A DNA stretch of 64,000 nucleotides from Flavobacterium azooxidireducens (GTDB lineage: Bacteria; Bacteroidota; Bacteroidia; Flavobacteriales; Flavobacteriaceae), in assembly GCF_023195775.1 (NCBI RefSeq), contig NZ_CP096205.1:3431001-3495000 (forward strand). The letters run 5' to 3'. A program made the translations under genes and the position numbers. Shown in pieces: positions 9,675 to 18,577 of the stretch (position 1 is the stretch's first letter; each line of letters opens with the position of its first letter). The notes beneath the pieces are model-generated. The model was not told the origin of the DNA, made no database searches, and saw nothing but the letters and a program-made list of their open reading frames with translations.

Positions 9675-12161
9675 CTATTTTTTTATAATTTTTTGATCAA
9701 TAACACCTTGATTTGTTTGGATTTTAACCATATAAACACCGTTAGTTAAATCACTCATGTTGATTGTTGTTACGTTGCTTCCATCAACCGATTTTACCAA
9801 TTGTCCTATTAAACTATAAATTGAAATTCGCTCAACAGTAATAGAATTGGCGATAGAAATATTCAAATCATTCGTTACCGGATTCGGATATAAAATAATA
9901 TCTTTTTTAGAAATTGGATTATTTACACTTAAGTTGGTATAAGCTGTTTTGATATAATACAAATTGGCAACACTTCCTTTAGTTATCGTATGACTTCCGG
10001 CAGGAACAGAAGGAATAGTTACTAAACCAGCAGAAGCAGTATAGTTTACATTATCAACTTTAATTGTTCCATTAAATGTAGGATCAAGAACTAATGTTAG
10101 TTCTGATTCTGCCATTGTGGTATAACTGATAATGGTTGGAGTTTCAATTTTTAATCGTGCTGTTAATGTCAATCCATTATATGTAGTATTACCGGGAGTT
10201 GAATTCATATTCGCCGATGTAAAGGTGTAAAATGAACTATTTAAAACAGATTCTGTAAAGTTGTGAATTTCTTCTCCTTGAACAGATCCGTCTCCAATAG
10301 TGATACTCCCACCACCAGATACTGCAGAACCCGAAGATCCAATAGTAGTTATTGTAAAGTCAACATCTTCTGTTGGTGTTCCGGAAACAGTTACTGTTTT
10401 GGCAGCCATGTTTTTAACAAAGCTAATTCCAAAAGCAGGTAAACCGGTGACAGTTACGTCTGTTGCAGTTCCTCCCCAAGTAAATACCATATTAGATATT
10501 GCATTTCCTTCTGGTACAGTTTGATCATTATTGCTTGGTATGGTAAGTGTTTGCGTGCTCACAACTGGGTTGCCAATTCCTTGAACAGCAACCAAATTGG
10601 AAGTATAATTTTGCAATAAAGCCAATAAGCCTGAATTAATTGCATACGAAGTATCATCACCCGGAGCATCAAATGTCCAGCTAATATCACCTCCGCCAAC
10701 TCTTCCTGAATATTGAATTACTCTATCTCTGGCAACTTCAGGTTCATCTATTACTAAATTATTGATGTAGTGTATTGGATTGGTATCAAAATTATTATAA
10801 GTTGCTCCGCCTTGAAAAGCACTTACATTGTTACTAAGCACTTCATTTCTTGTTGAAGCAACATAAGCGTCGAATTGGTTTGGATTGGTTGTTGCATTAT
10901 AGGGAAGGAAACTTTGTTGACCAATCATAAAATTGTTGTATGCTTTAATCATCCCTCCATTTTCGCCTGAAAAAGTTCCGGGAGCACCACCAGCAATATC
11001 CGAACCTTGTTTAGAAATCAACATTGGATATTTTGTATTTCGGAAATAATTTCCTTCCATAAACAACGAAGATGCTAAAGTAGAACCAGCTCCATATTTG
11101 GAAACACCATCATAATAATTGTTGTAAATATGAACAGTATGGCTTCGTACACGTGGATGACGACTATCTGAATGATCGTACCAATTGTGATGATAAGTTA
11201 ATAATCTTGCTGCTTCTGTTCCATTTCCTAACAGATTTGATTTTCCTGTATCCCAAAAGTGATTATATGATATGGTCACATTGCCAGATCTTTTAACATC
11301 CAAAGCTCCATCTCCTTTTGCTTGGTCTGATGCACTTCCTGGATTTCCATAAAATAAATCACAATTGTGAACCCAAATGTAATCGTTGTCTTGCTGCAAT
11401 CCAATATTATCACCTTCACCTGAAGCTGTAAGCATCAAACCAAGGTTACGTATTTCAATATTAGTTCCTTTCTTGATACGAATTCCCCATCCATTTGCCA
11501 ATGCATCGGAACCAACACCTTCAAAAGTGATAGAACCATTTACATTATTTTTATTTTCAATAACAATATCACCATTGTACATATTACTAAAACCAGTGAT
11601 ATTTCCAATTAATCTCACAATTAATGGACGATTATCATTTCCTTTTTTAAATCCGTCTAAAATAGTTTGTAAACCAACACAAGGATTTGATGTAGCTCCT
11701 GTAACGGTTAACGAAATAGTGTTCTTGTTTTGTTCTGTTATGTATAATATAACCGCATTTGGTTTAACAGTTCCCGTAAGCGTATATCCTCCCGGAGCTC
11801 TTCCGTTACTGTGAGCAAATCCATTTCTGGCTTGAGCTAATACAGAAACACTGTTCGAAACAGCTTCTGCTCCTTCAACACCACCAGTTACAGGCACAAC
11901 TTTGATCGTATAATCTCCGGCAGCTAAGCCTAATACGTCTGCTCTAAAATAACTTCCATAATTTCGGATAAGTTGAGTGTCAATAGGTTGATTAGTAAAA
12001 CCACCTCCTGTATAATAAACATTATAACTATCAACCCCATCTAAAGGTGTCCAAGTTACGTAAGCGGTTTCAAGCCAACCGGTAGCTTGGGTAATGGTGA
12101 CTTGTGCATTAAGTTGCACCGAAATAAATAAAATTGTTAAGTAAGATAAAATTCTTTTCAT
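9675..12161 (-). CDS. Pectate lyase, polysaccharide lyase family 1, T9SS-secreted
   Basis: 828 residues. A signal peptide (about 1-19, ending LNAQ) is followed by an FnIII-like domain (~20-110) and a PL1 right-handed beta-helix (~115-500) with WVHNCDLFYG, a Ca-site-like DGALDVKRSGNVTISYNHFWD and the conserved basic RHPRVR (about 334-339). Later regions are an Ig-like insert (~530-620), a beta domain, and a T9SS sorting domain (YPNPVTNDLNI, GVYMVKI). The enzyme should cleave polygalacturonate by beta-elimination outside the cell, feeding unsaturated oligomers to the divergent operon at 12670-18525. It shares a regulatory region with that operon, with a matching operator-like palindrome in front of each gene. 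Confidence 0.92.
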   Translation of the reverse strand: MKRILSYLTILFISVQLNAQVTITQATGWLETAYVTWTPLDGVDSYNVYYTGGGFTNQPIDTQLIRNYGSYFRADVLGLAAGDYTIKVVPVTGGVEGAEAVSNSVSVLAQARNGFAHSNGRAPGGYTLTGTVKPNAVILYITEQNKNTISLTVTGATSNPCVGLQTILDGFKKGNDNRPLIVRLIGNITGFSNMYNGDIVIENKNNVNGSITFEGVGSDALANGWGIRIKKGTNIEIRNLGLMLTASGEGDNIGLQQDNDYIWVHNCDLFYGNPGSASDQAKGDGALDVKRSGNVTISYNHFWDTGKSNLLGNGTEAARLLTYHHNWYDHSDSRHPRVRSHTVHIYNNYYDGVSKYGAGSTLASSLFMEGNYFRNTKYPMLISKQGSDIAGGAPGTFSGENGGMIKAYNNFMIGQQSFLPYNATTNPNQFDAYVASTRNEVLSNNVSAFQGGATYNNFDTNPIHYINNLVIDEPEVARDRVIQYSGRVGGGDISWTFDAPGDDTSYAINSGLLALLQNYTSNLVAVQGIGNPVVSTQTLTIPSNNDQTVPEGNAISNMVFTWGGTATDVTVTGLPAFGISFVKNMAAKTVTVSGTPTEDVDFTITTIGSSGSAVSGGGSITIGDGSVQGEEIHNFTESVLNSSFYTFTSANMNSTPGNTTYNGLTLTARLKIETPTIISYTTMAESELTLVLDPTFNGTIKVDNVNYTASAGLVTIPSVPAGSHTITKGSVANLYYIKTAYTNLSVNNPISKKDIILYPNPVTNDLNISIANSITVERISIYSLIGQLVKSVDGSNVTTINMSDLTNGVYMVKIQTNQGVIDQKIIKK

Positions 12162-12202
12162 AATTAAGGTTTAATATATTTTTTTACAGAAATAAAAATC
12201 TA

Positions 12203-12216
12203 TGCAATGGATTACA
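12203..12216 (-). promoter_or_regulatory. Operator-like palindrome in front of the pectate lyase gene
   Basis: The minus strand reads TGTAATCCATTGCA, differing by one base from the element at 12570-12583. It starts at the base directly after the -7 box (12217-12224), so a bound protein would cover the transcription start. The even, CG-centred palindrome form of the sister site is like LacI-family operators. The regulator itself is not in this window. Confidence 0.65.
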
Positions 12217-12248
12217 CAAAACTATATAATTAAAAATTATGTTGCAAA
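12217..12248 (-). promoter_or_regulatory. Promoter of the pectate lyase gene
   Basis: The minus strand shows TTTG at 12245-12248, a 20-base spacer and TAGTTTTG at 12217-12224. This is a full match to the Bacteroidota -33/-7 promoter. The start codon is about 50 bases downstream. Confidence 0.65.
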
Positions 12249-12561
12249 TAAATTATAAATAATAAAATTATTTTGCTTATTTATTATGATATTAATTTTT
12301 TAAAGCCCTTATTTTATTGGATTTTAGTTAATATTATTTTTTTATTTTCAATCACTAAAACGATGTAGTAGATAAGAAAATTCTATCTATTTATCCAAAT
12401 TCATATTTATTTTATTGATGGGAATTCTTAAAAAGCATACTTATTGAAATGTTTTTATTCAAAATGTGATTTATTTTTTTGAATTTAATGCTATTTTAGA
12501 TACTATTATCAAAGGAATTAAAAAATTTAGGCTTTAATTTTTATTAATTTAATATTTTTCA

Positions 12562-12569
12562 TACTTTTG
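12562..12569 (+). promoter_or_regulatory. -7 box for the pectin operon
   Basis: TACTTTTG fits TAnnTTTG and is followed without a gap by the palindrome at 12570-12583, exactly as on the other side of the region. No good TTG lies 17-21 bases upstream, so this may be the weaker or activator-dependent promoter. The predicted 5' leader is about 95 nt. Confidence 0.6.
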
Positions 12570-12583
12570 TGTAATCGATTGCA
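12570..12583 (+). promoter_or_regulatory. Operator-like palindrome in front of the pectin operon
   Basis: TGTAATCGATTGCA is a 14-bp palindrome with one non-matching pair, centred on CG. It directly abuts the -7 box at 12562-12569. The matching element with the same spacing in front of the divergent lyase gene supports one shared repressor, plausibly of the LacI family. Confidence 0.65.
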
Positions 12584-12669
12584 ATTTTATCAATAAAATG
12601 ATATAATTTCAAATAATAATATAATGTATGTTGCTGGTTAGAAGCAGATTAAAATAGTAAGTCGTTTTT

Positions 12670-13563
12670 ATGAATAAACTACTGTATATCCTTGTATTAA
12701 CTTATTGTAATTTAAACTTTGCTCAAGTTTCAAAAGATACATCTTATACTGTTTTTTCCGAATTTAATAAACAGCTAAAAAAGTATCCTTTCATAGAAAT
12801 TGCTCAAACTACTAGAAATGAATCGATTACTTTAAAAAAAGACATTGCTTTTCATACTGTCTCCAATAGAAATTTACATTTAGATGCCTATTATAAAAAA
12901 TCTGAAAAAAAAATACCTGCAGTTATCTTAATTCATGGAGGTGGATGGAAATCAGGAAATAAATTAATGCTTCAATCATTAGCACAAGAAATAGCCAAAA
13001 ATAATTACCAATGTTTTGCTATAGAATATCGATTATCAGATGAAGCGATTTATCCGGCAGCAATTAATGATATTTTAAATGCTATTCAATTCATCAAGCG
13101 AAATTCCGCAGAATATTCTATCGATTTAAATAATATTGCGTTACTTGGATGTTCATCCGGTGCACAAATAGTTTCGTTAATCGGAACAAAATATCCAAAA
13201 GGAATTAAAGCGGTTGTTAACCTTGATGGAATTCTCGCATTCCATCATCCACAATCACAAGAAGGAAAATTGGCTTCGCAATGGCTAGGTGGAACTTTTA
13301 AAGAAAAACCGGAAGTTTGGGAAGATGCTTCGGCTTTAACACACGTTAGCAAAAGCACACCGCCTTTTCTTTTTATCAATAGTCAATACGAAAGATTTCA
13401 TGCCGGAAGAGACGAAATGATTACCAAAATGAAAAGCTTTAACATCGACTCAAAAGTAGAAACAATCGAAAATAGTCCACATACGTTCTGGCTATTTCAT
13501 CCTTGGTTCGAAAAAACAATAAACTATATAGTAACTTTCTTAGACGAAAAATTAAAATTATAA
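12670..13563 (+). CDS. Secreted alpha/beta-hydrolase esterase, probable pectin/acetyl esterase
   Basis: 297 residues. A signal peptide (about 1-19, ending NFAQ) precedes an alpha/beta hydrolase with an oxyanion-hole HGGGW (89-93), the nucleophile elbow GCSSG (Ser162) and a candidate catalytic His271 in SPHTFW. The fold type resembles BD-FAE/acetyl-esterase proteins. First gene of a five-gene operon, 3 bp ahead of the next gene. By context it probably removes acetyl or other ester groups from pectic oligosaccharides in the periplasm. The exact ester specificity cannot be read from sequence. Confidence 0.8.
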   Translation: MNKLLYILVLTYCNLNFAQVSKDTSYTVFSEFNKQLKKYPFIEIAQTTRNESITLKKDIAFHTVSNRNLHLDAYYKKSEKKIPAVILIHGGGWKSGNKLMLQSLAQEIAKNNYQCFAIEYRLSDEAIYPAAINDILNAIQFIKRNSAEYSIDLNNIALLGCSSGAQIVSLIGTKYPKGIKAVVNLDGILAFHHPQSQEGKLASQWLGGTFKEKPEVWEDASALTHVSKSTPPFLFINSQYERFHAGRDEMITKMKSFNIDSKVETIENSPHTFWLFHPWFEKTINYIVTFLDEKLKL

Positions 13564-13566
13564 CGA

Positions 13567-14544
13567 ATGAACTTTACAAAATCAATCATTGCTTTCTGTG
13601 CAATTTGTGCTTTTTCAAGTTGCAACAGTACAAAATCAACCGCACAAGCTTCTACAAATTCCAAAACATACGCAGAAATTTCAGTGAAAGAAGGCGGAAA
13701 GTGGAATGGCAGAAAATACGAAGGAGGAACATTTAAAAACATTTCTGATTTAAAAGTTCCCGATACACACACCGATCATTCTTTCTATATTCGCTATGAA
13801 GGTCCTGGTTGGGAAAGCAATAAAGTTGGTTACCGATTATATTTAGATTGGCGAAATGCCATCGATATTTTTGGAAAATTAACTGATGAAATGGTTTTGC
13901 CACAAGTAGGTCAAGATGGTTTTGATTCGTATCACAATATGAGCGAGTGGGGAGCTGATATTCTAAAAGTGGGCAAAGGTCTCGGAATTGGTTCCATCGG
14001 AAGAATGGTCAACAACGAAATGCAACATTTCAAGGAAGTCGATTCTACTTTTGCAAAAGTGGATAACAATAAAAACAAATCAGTTGTCAACGTTGATTAT
14101 TTCGGTTGGAAAACCAATGATCAAAAAACAAATCTTAAATCGGAATTAACTATTTTTCCAGACGAACGATATACGAAACACACCATTAAATCTTCCGTAG
14201 CTTTGGATGGAATTTGCACAGGAATCGTAAATTTGTATAATCTTCCAATGGTACAAAAAGTGAGTGAAAACAAAAAATGGGCTTACATTGCAACTTACGG
14301 AAAGCAAACTTTATTTGATGACAACCTTGGAATGGCTGTTTTTTATGAAGTGAATTCGGCTGAAAAGGTATTTCAAGGTGCTCACGATCATTTAATTCAA
14401 TTTAAACCAACATCCAATGAAATTACTTTCTATTTTTTAGGAGCTTGGGAAAAAGAAGTAAATGGAATCAAAACGGAAGCACAATTTTATCAATATTTAG
14501 ATGAAAATTTGAGCCAACTAAATAAATCAAATAAATTAAACTAG
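13567..14544 (+). CDS. DUF4861 family lipoprotein of the pectin operon
   Basis: 325 residues. A lipoprotein signal ends at the lipobox FSSC (Cys about 19). The rest matches my recollection of DUF4861, a beta-rich family common in Bacteroidota polysaccharide loci next to GH105 hydrolases and lyases. Conserved-looking segments include YIRYEGPGWES, YRLYLDWRNAIDIFGK and FDSYHNMSEWGADILKVG. The Trp/Tyr/Asp-rich surface suggests sugar binding or an unassigned enzyme of oligogalacturonate processing. It sits 3 bp after the esterase and 1 bp before GH105. The precise function is unknown. Confidence 0.7.
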   Translation: MNFTKSIIAFCAICAFSSCNSTKSTAQASTNSKTYAEISVKEGGKWNGRKYEGGTFKNISDLKVPDTHTDHSFYIRYEGPGWESNKVGYRLYLDWRNAIDIFGKLTDEMVLPQVGQDGFDSYHNMSEWGADILKVGKGLGIGSIGRMVNNEMQHFKEVDSTFAKVDNNKNKSVVNVDYFGWKTNDQKTNLKSELTIFPDERYTKHTIKSSVALDGICTGIVNLYNLPMVQKVSENKKWAYIATYGKQTLFDDNLGMAVFYEVNSAEKVFQGAHDHLIQFKPTSNEITFYFLGAWEKEVNGIKTEAQFYQYLDENLSQLNKSNKLN

Positions 14545-14545
14545 T

Positions 14546-15778
14546 ATGGAAGAACGTTTAAAATCAATTCGTGTACTGATTATGGCAATGGTTTTTGCCT
14601 TAATTTTAGGTTTACTTTTCGCCAGCTGTCAATCTACTGCTCAAACTAAATCAGATGATAAAACGCTTGTTTCTACAAAGTTGAAATGGTCTGAACGAAT
14701 GGCTCAAACTTTAATGAAAAAACATCCGAATGCATTTGAAATCGATGACAAAACCGCTCCAAAATGGGATTATGTGCACGGCTTAGTGATGACTTCATTT
14801 GAAGAATTATATAAAAAAACGAATAATCAAATGTACTATGATTATTTGAAAGGATACGCAGATGCTACAATTTCTCCCGATGGTTCAATTCCGAGTTACA
14901 GTATGGAAAAGTATAATATTGATATGATTGTTTCCGGAAATATTATGTTTTTTTTATACGATAAAACCAAAGAAGAAAAATACTTGAAAGCAATGCAAAC
15001 GATGCGTGACCAATTGCAAAATCAGCCACGTACTTCCGAAGGTGGTTTTTGGCATAAAAAAATATACCCTAACCAAATGTGGTTGGACGGATTGTATATG
15101 GGTTCGCCGTTTTATGCTCGCTACACGTCAAAATATGAAAACGGAAAACAATTGGACGATGTTGCCAAACAATTTGAATTAATTCAAAAGAACTTACTCG
15201 ATTCCAAAACCGGATTACTTTATCACGGTTGGGATGAAAGCAAAGAAATGGCTTGGTCAAACAAAGAAACCGGTACATCGCCCAATTTTTGGTCGCGTTC
15301 GTTAGGTTGGTATGCGATGGCTTTGGTGGATGCTTTGGATTATTTTCCTGAAAATCATCCTAAAAGAGGTGAGTTGATTTTGTATTTAAATTCGTTATCA
15401 AATACATTACTAAAATACCAACATTCATCCGGATTATGGTACCAAGTTACCGACCAAGGCGATAGAGAAGGAAATTACTTAGAAGCTTCAGGTTCGGCTA
15501 TGTTTGCTTATGCTTTTGCAAAAGGAGCAAACAAAGGATACCTGCCAAAAGAATTTAAAAATCATGCCACCAAAGCTTTTGACGGACTTACACGTGATTT
15601 AATGCAAATAACTCCCGAAGGATATACGATTCTTACCCAAGTTTGTGCCGTGGCAGGTTTAGGTGGAAAACCATTTCGAGATGGTTCGTATGACTATTAT
15701 ATCAACGAACGTAAAAAAGACAATGATCCAAAAGCAACCGGTCCATTTATTTTAGCTGCTTTAGAATTAAATAGATAA
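14546..15778 (+). CDS. GH105 unsaturated rhamnogalacturonyl/glucuronyl hydrolase (YteR/RhiN-like), lipoprotein
   Basis: 410 residues. A hydrophobic segment ends in a lipobox-like FASC (Cys28), so the enzyme is probably periplasmic and membrane-anchored. The (alpha/alpha)6-barrel signature of GH105 is clear: YPNQMWLDGLYMGSPFYARY places the expected catalytic Asp at 181, followed by WSRSLGWYAMALVDAL and a C-terminal FRDGSYDYYI. It hydrates the 4,5-double bond that lyases leave on the non-reducing uronic acid and releases the unsaturated sugar. This directly continues the PL1 and PL10 reactions encoded nearby. Confidence 0.9.
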   Translation: MEERLKSIRVLIMAMVFALILGLLFASCQSTAQTKSDDKTLVSTKLKWSERMAQTLMKKHPNAFEIDDKTAPKWDYVHGLVMTSFEELYKKTNNQMYYDYLKGYADATISPDGSIPSYSMEKYNIDMIVSGNIMFFLYDKTKEEKYLKAMQTMRDQLQNQPRTSEGGFWHKKIYPNQMWLDGLYMGSPFYARYTSKYENGKQLDDVAKQFELIQKNLLDSKTGLLYHGWDESKEMAWSNKETGTSPNFWSRSLGWYAMALVDALDYFPENHPKRGELILYLNSLSNTLLKYQHSSGLWYQVTDQGDREGNYLEASGSAMFAYAFAKGANKGYLPKEFKNHATKAFDGLTRDLMQITPEGYTILTQVCAVAGLGGKPFRDGSYDYYINERKKDNDPKATGPFILAALELNR

Positions 15779-15779
15779 G

Positions 15780-17777
15780 ATGTTAAAAATCAAAAATATA
15801 GTTCATTTACTTGTAGTTTTACTTTATGTATCAATTTCAAATGCACAAGTTAATGATCAATCGTGGCGGAATCTCATTTATAAAAGTGAAAAAGCATGGT
15901 TTGGTTCAAATGAAGCTAAATCAATAGCGGAACAAGTTCTTTTATACCAAAAAGAGAATGGTTGTTGGCCGAAGAATATTCAAATGCATCATCCGCTTTC
16001 GGAAGATGAAAAAAAGGCGGTGATTGCTCAAAAATCAACCTTGAAAGATTGCACGATTGACAACGGAGCAACAAGCCAGGAAATGATTTTTTTATCAAAA
16101 GTCAATCAGCAAATTCCTGATGAACGCTATGAAAAAGCGTTTCTTGCCGGACTGAATTATTTGCTCGAAGCTCAATACGAAAATGGTGGTTGGCCGCAAT
16201 TTTATCCCTTAAAAAAAGGCTATTCTTCACACATTACCTACAATGATGATGCGATGATCAATGTACTTAATTTGCTAAAAGACATTAAAGAACAAAAGGA
16301 TTTTATTTCGATAAAACCTTCGGCAGAAATTGAAAACAAAATCACAAATGCCATCAATAAAGGAATTGATTGTATCTTAAAAACGCAATACAAACAAAAT
16401 AATGTGCTCACGGCTTGGTGTGCTCAACACAATGAATTTACATTTTTGCCGACAGATGCTCGGAGTTTTGAATTGGCTTCGTTAAGCGGAGGTGAGTCGG
16501 CTAAAATTGTATTGTTTTTGATGGATGTAAAAAATCCTTCTAACAAAGTAATTAATGCCGTAAATAGTGCCGTTGCATGGTTTGAAAAAACAAAAATCAC
16601 CAATTTAAAAGAAGAATTAAAATTGGATAAAAATGGAAAAGTGATTGATAAAATTGTGATTCCTTCTCAAAACGAAAAACCAATTTGGGCTCGTTTTATG
16701 GAATTGGAAGACAACAAACCTTTCTTTTGCGATCGTGACGGAATCAAAAAAGATTCGATTTCGCAAATTGGTTTGGAAAGAAGGGTAGGGTATGCTTGGT
16801 ATGGAAATTGGCCTCAAAAAGTAATGGATAAATACGAAAAATGGAAAGTTAAAAATGTCATCAAGCAACCTAAAGATGACCAAAATTTAGTGGTTTCGTT
16901 AGATGATTCAGGTGATTTTAAGTCAATTCAAGAAGCGATTGATTACTCGAAAGCTTTTCCGTATGAGCGAATTACCATTTTCATCAAAAACGGAACATAC
17001 AAAGAGAAAATTAAAATCCACGAATGGAATTCTAACCTGACACTCATCGGCGAAAGCCAAGAAAATACCATCATTACTTTTGATGATTATTTTGATAAGA
17101 TGGGAATGGGAAGAAATAGTACTTTTTACACATATACGTTACTAGTTCAAGCCGATGATGTGATTTTGAATAATTTAACCATTGAAAATTCTTCCGGTGA
17201 AGTCGGTCAAGCTGTTGCTTTATCGGTCACTTCCAATAGAGTAGGAGTGATTAATTGTAAATTATTCGGAAATCAAGACACATTGTACGCCACTGGAACC
17301 GGAAAACAATATTATAAAAATTGTTACATCGAAGGAACCACCGATTTTATTTTCGGAAGTGCGACGGCTTACTTTGAAAATTGTCAAATTCACAGTAAAA
17401 AAGATTCGTATATCACGGCTGCATCCACACCAAAAGACACCAATTATGGTTATGTTTTTAAGGATTGTAAACTAACGTCGGATGAAAAAGTAACAAAAGT
17501 TTATTTAGGTCGTCCGTGGCGAATTTACGCAAAAACTGTTTTTATTAATTGTGACTTAGGAAATCATATTTTACCCGAAGGTTGGCACAATTGGTCAAAA
17601 CCTGAAGCGGAAAAAACGACTTTTTATGCCGAATTTAATAATAGAGGTGACGGAGCAAATCCTAAATTAAGAGTAAATTGGTCACATCAATTATCAAAAC
17701 GACAAGCAAAAAAATATACATTGAAAAATAGTTTAAGTGATGATTCAGCAAACCCATTTTGGTATGAAAAATTATAA
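15780..17777 (+). CDS. Bifunctional PL10 pectate lyase - CE8 pectin methylesterase fusion
   Basis: 665 residues. After a signal peptide (about 1-23, ending SNAQ), residues ~25-360 form a PL10 pectate lyase (ENGCWPKNIQMH, GGWPQFYPL, ITYNDDAMINVL, WCAQHNEFTF, ERRVGYAWYG). Residues ~366-665 form a CE8 pectin methylesterase beta-helix with GQAVAL, GNQDTLYA (Asp500), DFIFG (Asp522) and LGRPW (Arg578), i.e. both catalytic Asp and the Arg. The two activities fit together: de-esterification creates the polygalacturonate that PL10 cleaves. It starts 1 bp after the GH105 stop codon. Both halves look complete and active. Confidence 0.92.
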   Translation: MLKIKNIVHLLVVLLYVSISNAQVNDQSWRNLIYKSEKAWFGSNEAKSIAEQVLLYQKENGCWPKNIQMHHPLSEDEKKAVIAQKSTLKDCTIDNGATSQEMIFLSKVNQQIPDERYEKAFLAGLNYLLEAQYENGGWPQFYPLKKGYSSHITYNDDAMINVLNLLKDIKEQKDFISIKPSAEIENKITNAINKGIDCILKTQYKQNNVLTAWCAQHNEFTFLPTDARSFELASLSGGESAKIVLFLMDVKNPSNKVINAVNSAVAWFEKTKITNLKEELKLDKNGKVIDKIVIPSQNEKPIWARFMELEDNKPFFCDRDGIKKDSISQIGLERRVGYAWYGNWPQKVMDKYEKWKVKNVIKQPKDDQNLVVSLDDSGDFKSIQEAIDYSKAFPYERITIFIKNGTYKEKIKIHEWNSNLTLIGESQENTIITFDDYFDKMGMGRNSTFYTYTLLVQADDVILNNLTIENSSGEVGQAVALSVTSNRVGVINCKLFGNQDTLYATGTGKQYYKNCYIEGTTDFIFGSATAYFENCQIHSKKDSYITAASTPKDTNYGYVFKDCKLTSDEKVTKVYLGRPWRIYAKTVFINCDLGNHILPEGWHNWSKPEAEKTTFYAEFNNRGDGANPKLRVNWSHQLSKRQAKKYTLKNSLSDDSANPFWYEKL

Positions 17778-18525
17778 ATTAATTCTACTTACAGTCGTTT
17801 TATTTTTGGGATGTAAAAGTGCTCAAACCAATGAAACTTCTTTACCAAACGTAACCATTCACATGATTGGCGATTCCACGATGGCCAACAAAAAAAATCC
17901 TGATGAAAATCCTGAACGCGGTTGGGGACAAGTGCTTCCACAATTTTTCAATGATAAAGTCACCATCAAAAATCACGCAGTAAATGGGCGAAGCACAAAA
18001 AGTTTCAGAGATTTAAATCATTGGCAACCCGTTTTAGATTCATTACAACCCGGAAATTATGTCTTCATTCAATTTGGTCATAATGATGGAAAAGAAACAG
18101 ATCCGGCACGATATACCAATCCGCAAACGGCATATCGTTATAACTTAATTCGATACATCGAAGAAACGAGAGCAAAAGGAGCTATTCCGATTTTGTTTTC
18201 ATCTATTGCCCGAAGAAAATTCAATCCAGAAGGTGTTTTGTTGGATGCTCACGGAAATTACACTTTACAAGCTCGATTAGTCGCTCAGGAAATGAGTGTG
18301 CCGTTTATTGATATGCAATACTTAACCGAACAAATGGAAGTTTCGTTTGGGGTGGAAGAATCAAAAAAATTACACCTTCATTTTGAAAAGGGTGAAAATG
18401 CATATTTTCCGGATGGAATTACTGATAACACCCATTTGTCTGTACTTGGAGCAACTGAAATTTGCAAACTTTTTGTGAGTGAATTACGGATGCAACAATT
18501 GCCGTTGGTTAAATATTTAAAGTAA
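17764..18525 (+). CDS. CE12 rhamnogalacturonan/pectin acetylesterase (SGNH hydrolase), lipoprotein
   Basis: 253 residues from the ATG at 17764, preferred over an ATG at 17737 because it gives a clean lipoprotein signal (MKNYKLILLT to LGC, Cys17). It overlaps the previous stop by 14 nt, suggesting translational coupling. SGNH blocks are complete: IGDSTM (Ser38), VNGRST (Gly75), GHND (Asn107) and DNTH (Asp221, His224). It removes acetyl groups from rhamnogalacturonan or homogalacturonan. It is the last gene of the operon and a terminator follows. Confidence 0.88.
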   Translation: MKNYKLILLTVVLFLGCKSAQTNETSLPNVTIHMIGDSTMANKKNPDENPERGWGQVLPQFFNDKVTIKNHAVNGRSTKSFRDLNHWQPVLDSLQPGNYVFIQFGHNDGKETDPARYTNPQTAYRYNLIRYIEETRAKGAIPILFSSIARRKFNPEGVLLDAHGNYTLQARLVAQEMSVPFIDMQYLTEQMEVSFGVEESKKLHLHFEKGENAYFPDGITDNTHLSVLGATEICKLFVSELRMQQLPLVKYLK

Positions 18526-18544
18526 TAATCAATTCTATAAAAAC

Positions 18545-18574
18545 AAAAAAGTGACTTTTCGGAGTCACTTTTTT
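18545..18574. terminator. Bidirectional terminator between converging pectin operon and sulP
   Basis: AAAAAAGTGACT (18545-18556) and AGTCACTTTTTT (18563-18574) form a 12-bp stem with a 6-nt loop, and T-runs on both strands. It can serve both converging genes. Confidence 0.88.
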
Positions 18575-18577
18575 TAT

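Larger units (their letters stand above)
12162..12669. other. 508-bp divergent regulatory region of the pectin locus
   Basis: A very AT-rich gap between the pectate lyase gene (minus) and the esterase operon (plus). It contains two -7 boxes and two matching 14-bp palindromes near its two ends, annotated separately. The ~340 bp between them shows only A/T tracts and no gene. Confidence 0.8.

Noticed and set aside
11386..11814. 142-codon plus-strand ORF opposite the pectate lyase gene
   Set aside because: It lies fully within the PL1 coding region and has no domain or plausible start signal.
17737..17763. Upstream start for the CE12 gene
   Set aside because: It would place MMIQQTHFG before the lipoprotein signal and spoil it; the ATG at 17764 gives a standard lipobox.
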